9,775 bases of DNA, from assembly GCA_030623035.1 (NCBI GenBank), contig JAUXFK010000103.1, forward strand, positions 1 to 9,775, written 5' to 3'. The first letter of the stretch is position 1; each line of letters opens with the position of its first letter. The notes under the pieces were generated by a model. That model saw nothing but the letters and a program-made list of their open reading frames with translations, ran no database searches and had not been told where the DNA came from. Below, one piece after another: positions 7,012-9,775 of this stretch. Made by a program: the position numbers and the translations under genes. The stretch is from Deltaproteobacteria bacterium. GTDB taxonomy: Bacteria; Desulfobacterota; UBA8473.

Positions 7012-8430
7012 CTAGTTTGACTTTATTCCTCCTAGTTCCTTTAACACCTCCTTTCTCTCCTCAGTTCCTTCCTTATAATAGTTTAATGCTTTTTCGAAAT
7101 GAAATAAAGCAGAATCTTTCTTGCCTTTTAATTTAAAAAAAATCCCGAAGTTTCGATGGGACTCGGCCAAATGTTCTCTATTGCCATAGGCTACTCCCAT
7201 ATTATAGTATACATCAGTAAAACCTTTATCCAACTTTCTTACCATCTGGTATGCCTCTATTGCCTTTTGGTAATTGCCGCTTTCCTGATGCGCAAGACCA
7301 AGGTTATAAAATGCATTCGCATCTTTTGTATTTTTTGCAACTGCTCTTTGAAGAAATGCTATTGCGTCATCAGGTTTCCCTTTATAAAAATAGCAGACCC
7401 CAATATCCCTTAAAACCTCACTATCTTCCGGATGTATTTTAAGTGCCAAACTGAACCCTTTAATAGCCTCATTATAGTTCTCTAGTCTTTGACTGGCCAA
7501 AGCGAATCCATAGATTAAATCAAATCGTCCCGGATTGGACTTGAGCACAGACTTGAAGTAATCCACTGCATTTTGAGGAGCCCAGGAATAGGCGATCACT
7601 CTGGCTTTTATGTACCGAAAACTATCGGCCCTATCTTTAGGTTCTTCTTGTTTAGGAAACCGTTTTAGCATTATATCAAGATAATCCGCCCTGTTTTCAA
7701 TCTCTGGATGAGTTAAAAGATAAGGTGGCGTTTGGAAAGCCTGTAAATGATACCTCTTTAGCCTCTGAAGAAAGGTAATCATTGATTGGCCATTATATCG
7801 GGCTTTTATTAAATAATCAAGCCCTAACCTGTCCGCCTCTTCTTCGTTTTCTCTTGTGTACTTCAAAGAAAGCGTCTGAGCTGTGGCAATAGAAAAAGCT
7901 CCAACCGCACTGGCTGCTTTATCGCTACCTCCAAGAAACATCCCTGCCAGGATGGCCACCAATGTGCCAAGACTTAACTTTTTATCCTTATCTATCTTTT
8001 CTGCAATATGTCTTGCAGTTACGTGGGCGATCTCATGGCTTAAAACCCCTGCGAGTTCACTTTCATTCTCTGCCAGTGTAATTAATCCGGTACTTATGTA
8101 AATATAACCGGCCGGGATTGCAAAGGCATTGGGGTCGGAGGCATTATAGATATAGAAATTGAAGTCAAAAGGTTTATAGTCTAACTGAGAGATGATATTA
8201 TCGCCAATTCCATCGATATATTTTTGAATCGAGGGGTCTTTTATTAATTCCAGGTGTTTTTGCAACTCATTATTGAACTTTCTACCCAACTTCTCCTCTT
8301 GTTCTACTGTAAAATTATAGGCGGCATAGCAGTTCATAACGCCAGGGGATATTCCATCATATCCACTGAGAACAAAGATTATGAGCAATGGAAAGATTAT
8401 GATATAAAAACTGTTGATTGTTTTCATCAT
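7012..8430 (-). CDS. M48-family metalloprotease with C-terminal TPR repeats (BepA-like)
   Basis: This is a predicted periplasmic zinc protease/chaperone of the BepA (YfgC) type, which in E. coli assists or degrades outer-membrane assembly substrates such as LptD. The 472 residues begin with a signal sequence (hydrophobic about 7-22). The catalytic motif HEIAH is at 132-136 (VLSHEIAHVTARH), with the third zinc ligand probably E196 in EEEADRLG. YLLTHPEIENR holds H241, which corresponds to the THP loop that in BepA carries a histidine controlling the active site. From about 287 to 452 there are roughly five TPR helix pairs for substrate binding (for example NYNEAIKGFSLALKIHPED and GNYQKAIEAYQMVRKLDKG). 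The start has two adjacent ATGs and only a modest AGGGA about 10 bases upstream. It is the first gene of the minus-strand run, 70 bases before the small membrane-protein gene. Confidence 0.9.
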   Translation of the reverse strand: MMKTINSFYIIIFPLLIIFVLSGYDGISPGVMNCYAAYNFTVEQEEKLGRKFNNELQKHLELIKDPSIQKYIDGIGDNIISQLDYKPFDFNFYIYNASDPNAFAIPAGYIYISTGLITLAENESELAGVLSHEIAHVTARHIAEKIDKDKKLSLGTLVAILAGMFLGGSDKAASAVGAFSIATAQTLSLKYTRENEEEADRLGLDYLIKARYNGQSMITFLQRLKRYHLQAFQTPPYLLTHPEIENRADYLDIMLKRFPKQEEPKDRADSFRYIKARVIAYSWAPQNAVDYFKSVLKSNPGRFDLIYGFALASQRLENYNEAIKGFSLALKIHPEDSEVLRDIGVCYFYKGKPDDAIAFLQRAVAKNTKDANAFYNLGLAHQESGNYQKAIEAYQMVRKLDKGFTDVYYNMGVAYGNREHLAESHRNFGIFFKLKGKKDSALFHFEKALNYYKEGTEERKEVLKELGGIKSN

Positions 8431-8454
8431 GATAGAAGTATCCCTGATAAAAAG

Positions 8455-8483
8455 AGTTTACTTAATAATAAGATAATATTCAA
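8455..8483 (-). promoter_or_regulatory. Possible promoter for the M48 gene cluster
   Basis: On the minus strand TTGAAT (plus coordinates 8478-8483) and TAAACT (8455-8460) are 17 bases apart; each matches 4 of 6 consensus bases. It would give a leader of about 20 bases. The surrounding DNA is so AT-rich that weak matches are expected by chance. Confidence 0.3.
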
Positions 8484-8534
8484 GTACAAATTATTTCATT
8501 GCATGTATGCTTAAAGGAAATTTTCCAATTTATC

Positions 8535-8562
8535 TTGACCCTACAAGGTGAAATGATATAAT
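8535..8562 (+). promoter_or_regulatory. Strong sigma70-type promoter of the TGS GTPase gene
   Basis: TTGACC (8535-8540, 5/6) and a perfect TATAAT (8557-8562) are separated by 16 bases. Transcription should begin around 8568-8570, giving a leader of about 60 bases before the ATG at 8631. It is the best promoter match in the window. The predicted start falls inside the left arm of the inverted repeat at 8565-8591. Confidence 0.65.
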
Positions 8563-8564
8563 TT

Positions 8565-8596
8565 TGGCTATTAACATGTTATTAATAGCCATTTTT
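8565..8596 (+). promoter_or_regulatory. 10-bp inverted repeat plus T run at the GTPase transcription start: operator or attenuator
   Basis: Arms TGGCTATTAA (8565-8574) and TTAATAGCCA (8582-8591) are perfect complements around a 7-base spacer. A second perfect palindrome, TAACATGTTA (8572-8581), is nested in the centre. Five T residues (8592-8596) follow on the plus strand, as in an intrinsic terminator, although the stem has only three G-C pairs. No plus-strand gene ends upstream, so it is unlikely to be an ordinary terminator. A DNA operator covering the start site, or a hairpin at the 5' end of the GTPase mRNA, fits better. Confidence 0.5.
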
Positions 8597-8630
8597 AAGA
8601 TAAACAGCCCTGCTAAAAATAGAGACAATA

Positions 8631-9617
8631 ATGCCGGCAAATCTCCCACCGCAATATTTTGAGGCAGAAAAAGAGTACAGGCTTGCCAAGACAACACAAG
8701 AGAAGATGACGGCATTGGAAGCCATGCTAACAATTATGCCCAAGCATAAGGGCACAGATAAGCTTAGGGGACAACTCAGGAAAAAAATATCAAAGCTAAA
8801 AGGAGACTCTCAAAAAAAGTATACAACGAGTAAAAAGGCATTTGCATTTAACATAGACAGAGAAGGAGCAGCTCAGGTTATGCTAATAGGGCCTCCAAAT
8901 GTGGGGAAGTCCGAACTCCTCTCCAGAATGACAAAGGCCTCTCCGGAAGTGGCCGATTATCCTTTTACAACCCGTAAGCCCCTGGCGGGCATGATGATAT
9001 ATGAGGATATCCAGATACAACTCGTAGATACCCCACCTATTGCCAGCGGTTATATTGAACCATGGTTATTCGGTATAATCAGGAATTCCGATGGCCTGTT
9101 ATTGATGGTTGACTTAAGTGAAGATCCCCTGGAACAGGTGGAAAGCACCATCGCAGAGCTAAAAAAATCGAGTATATGCCCCATAGGAAAGCAGCAAGCC
9201 GAAAAAGACGGGGGGAAGTTTGCTGTTAAACAGACATTGATAATAGCCAATAAGAATGACCTGGATCCTTCTTGTGAAACATATGATATACTGAAGGAGC
9301 TTTACGCTTTTAAGTTCCCGATAGTCTCTATATCGGCCAGAGAGAAAGACAACTTAGATGGGATGAAGAAACAGGTCTTTAAGATGCTGGACATCATTCG
9401 GGTCTATACAAAGGCCCCAGGCAAGGCCTTTGACTCCAAAGCCCCATTCATTCTTAAAAAGGGAAAGACAGTTCAAGACCTGTCGGAAAAAATTCATAAG
9501 GATTTTGCGAAGAGATTCAAATACGCAAAAATCTGGGGCTCTGAAAAGTACAAGGGACAAATGGTACAAAAGGAATATGTCCTGAAAGATGGAGATATAT
9601 TGGAGCTTCATATGTAA
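8631..9617 (+). CDS. Obg/DRG-like GTPase with C-terminal TGS domain
   Basis: This is a predicted TRAFAC-class GTP-binding protein of unknown cellular role; relatives of this type act in ribosome function or RNA-linked stress signalling. The N-terminal 65 residues are a charged helical region (MPANLPPQYFEAEKEYR; MPKHKGTDKLRGQLRKKISKLK). The G domain holds G1 GPPNVGKS at 87-94, a G2 threonine in DYPFTTRKPLAGMM near 109-122, G4 NKND at 207-210 and G5 SAR at 235-237. G3 is unusual: LVDTPPIASG (131-140), where DxxG is expected. From memory, the MPANLPPQYF start and DTPP recur in relatives of this protein, so this is probably a lineage trait. Residues about 271-328 are a TGS domain (FILKKGKTVQDLSEKIHKDF, ending DGDILELHM). 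The ribosome binding site is weak (AGAGAC just upstream). The 328-residue length looks complete. Confidence 0.9.
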   Translation: MPANLPPQYFEAEKEYRLAKTTQEKMTALEAMLTIMPKHKGTDKLRGQLRKKISKLKGDSQKKYTTSKKAFAFNIDREGAAQVMLIGPPNVGKSELLSRMTKASPEVADYPFTTRKPLAGMMIYEDIQIQLVDTPPIASGYIEPWLFGIIRNSDGLLLMVDLSEDPLEQVESTIAELKKSSICPIGKQQAEKDGGKFAVKQTLIIANKNDLDPSCETYDILKELYAFKFPIVSISAREKDNLDGMKKQVFKMLDIIRVYTKAPGKAFDSKAPFILKKGKTVQDLSEKIHKDFAKRFKYAKIWGSEKYKGQMVQKEYVLKDGDILELHM

Positions 9618-9671
9618 AAAAGAATCAAGGGCAGGGAAACAATCCGCTCAGTCCTCATCCATATCCAAAAA

Positions 9672-9689
9672 GTAACTATTCAGCCACAG
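9672..9689 (+). repeat. Direct repeat, copy 1 (GTAACTATTCAGCCACAG)
   Basis: This 18-base unit matches copy 2 at 9758-9775 at 16 of 18 positions and lies 86 bases before it. It is followed by ATTCACC. A partial relative, CAGGCACAGATGAAC, lies between the copies at 9724-9738. It probably belongs to a dispersed non-coding repeat family. Confidence 0.6.
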
Positions 9690-9757
9690 ATTCACCCCAG
9701 TACGATCATCCTGACCTACAGGGCAGGCACAGATGAACGCAGACAGGTTTAAATGCG

Positions 9758-9775
9758 GTAACTACTCAGGCACAG
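9758..9775 (+). repeat. Direct repeat, copy 2, reaching the window edge (GTAACTACTCAGGCACAG)
   Basis: This is the second copy of the 18-base unit, with two differences from copy 1 (T to C and C to G). It is cut by the end of the window, so the full unit length cannot be judged. Confidence 0.6.

Larger units (their letters stand above)
9618..9775. other. Non-coding flank downstream of the GTPase gene
   Basis: No gene or clear terminator is visible. After the stop the DNA becomes richer in C and CA dinucleotides than the genes to the left, and it contains the repeat copies listed separately. The window ends inside this DNA. Confidence 0.5.

Noticed and set aside
9672..9775. CRISPR array
   Set aside because: Only two imperfect copies 86 bases apart, no uniform spacers and no cas gene in the window.

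Overview
The window looks like chromosomal DNA from a Gram-negative bacterium: it encodes a periplasmic zinc-binding protein, a BepA-like M48/TPR protease with a signal sequence, and strong AGGAGG-type ribosome binding sites. The gene mix (TGS-domain GTPase starting MPANLPPQYF, trxA/ccdA/trxB cluster with a CoA-binding-domain gene, dispersed CACAGATGAAC-like repeat DNA) reminds me of Desulfobacterota, Nitrospirota or Planctomycetota, possibly anaerobes. That is recollection, not a placement; there is no marker gene here. I see no rRNA, tRNA, CRISPR array, transposase or phage gene.

Layout. (1) 1-2683, plus strand: a compact zinc-uptake operon, znuA-znuC-znuB, with gaps of 8 and 1 bases. A 28-base near-palindrome at 33-60 is the best candidate for its metal-responsive operator; no regulator gene is in view. 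(2) 2748-3770, minus strand: a stand-alone FabH-like ketoacyl-ACP synthase III, convergent with znuB and driven by a good sigma70-type promoter at 3821-3849. (3) 3771-4129: an AT-rich gene-free gap with several short inverted repeats. It also marks a visible shift from higher-GC genes on the left to lower-GC genes on the right.

(4) 4130-8430, minus strand: six genes in one direction. Order of transcription is M48 protease with TPR repeats, a 75-residue membrane/coiled-coil protein, thioredoxin (trxA), CcdA-type thiol transporter, a shortened CoA-binding protein, and thioredoxin reductase (trxB). TrxB would reduce TrxA with NADPH, and CcdA would pass the electrons across the inner membrane to periplasmic thiols. 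The M48/TPR protein is of the type that handles envelope protein quality control, so the cluster may link thiol redox and envelope proteostasis. (5) 8431-8630: a divergent promoter region with a near-consensus plus-strand promoter and a 27-base inverted repeat placed at its expected start site. (6) 8631-9617, plus strand: an Obg/DRG-like GTPase with a C-terminal TGS domain. (7) 9618-9775: non-coding DNA with two 18-base repeat copies 86 bases apart; the second touches the window edge.

Most of the content is recognisable housekeeping. I did not find an evident new defence or biosynthetic system. The items most worth a second look are the M48-plus-redox gene cluster with its small unknown membrane protein, the CoA-binding protein lacking its first Rossmann strand, the hairpin at the GTPase promoter, the znu palindrome and the right-edge repeat.
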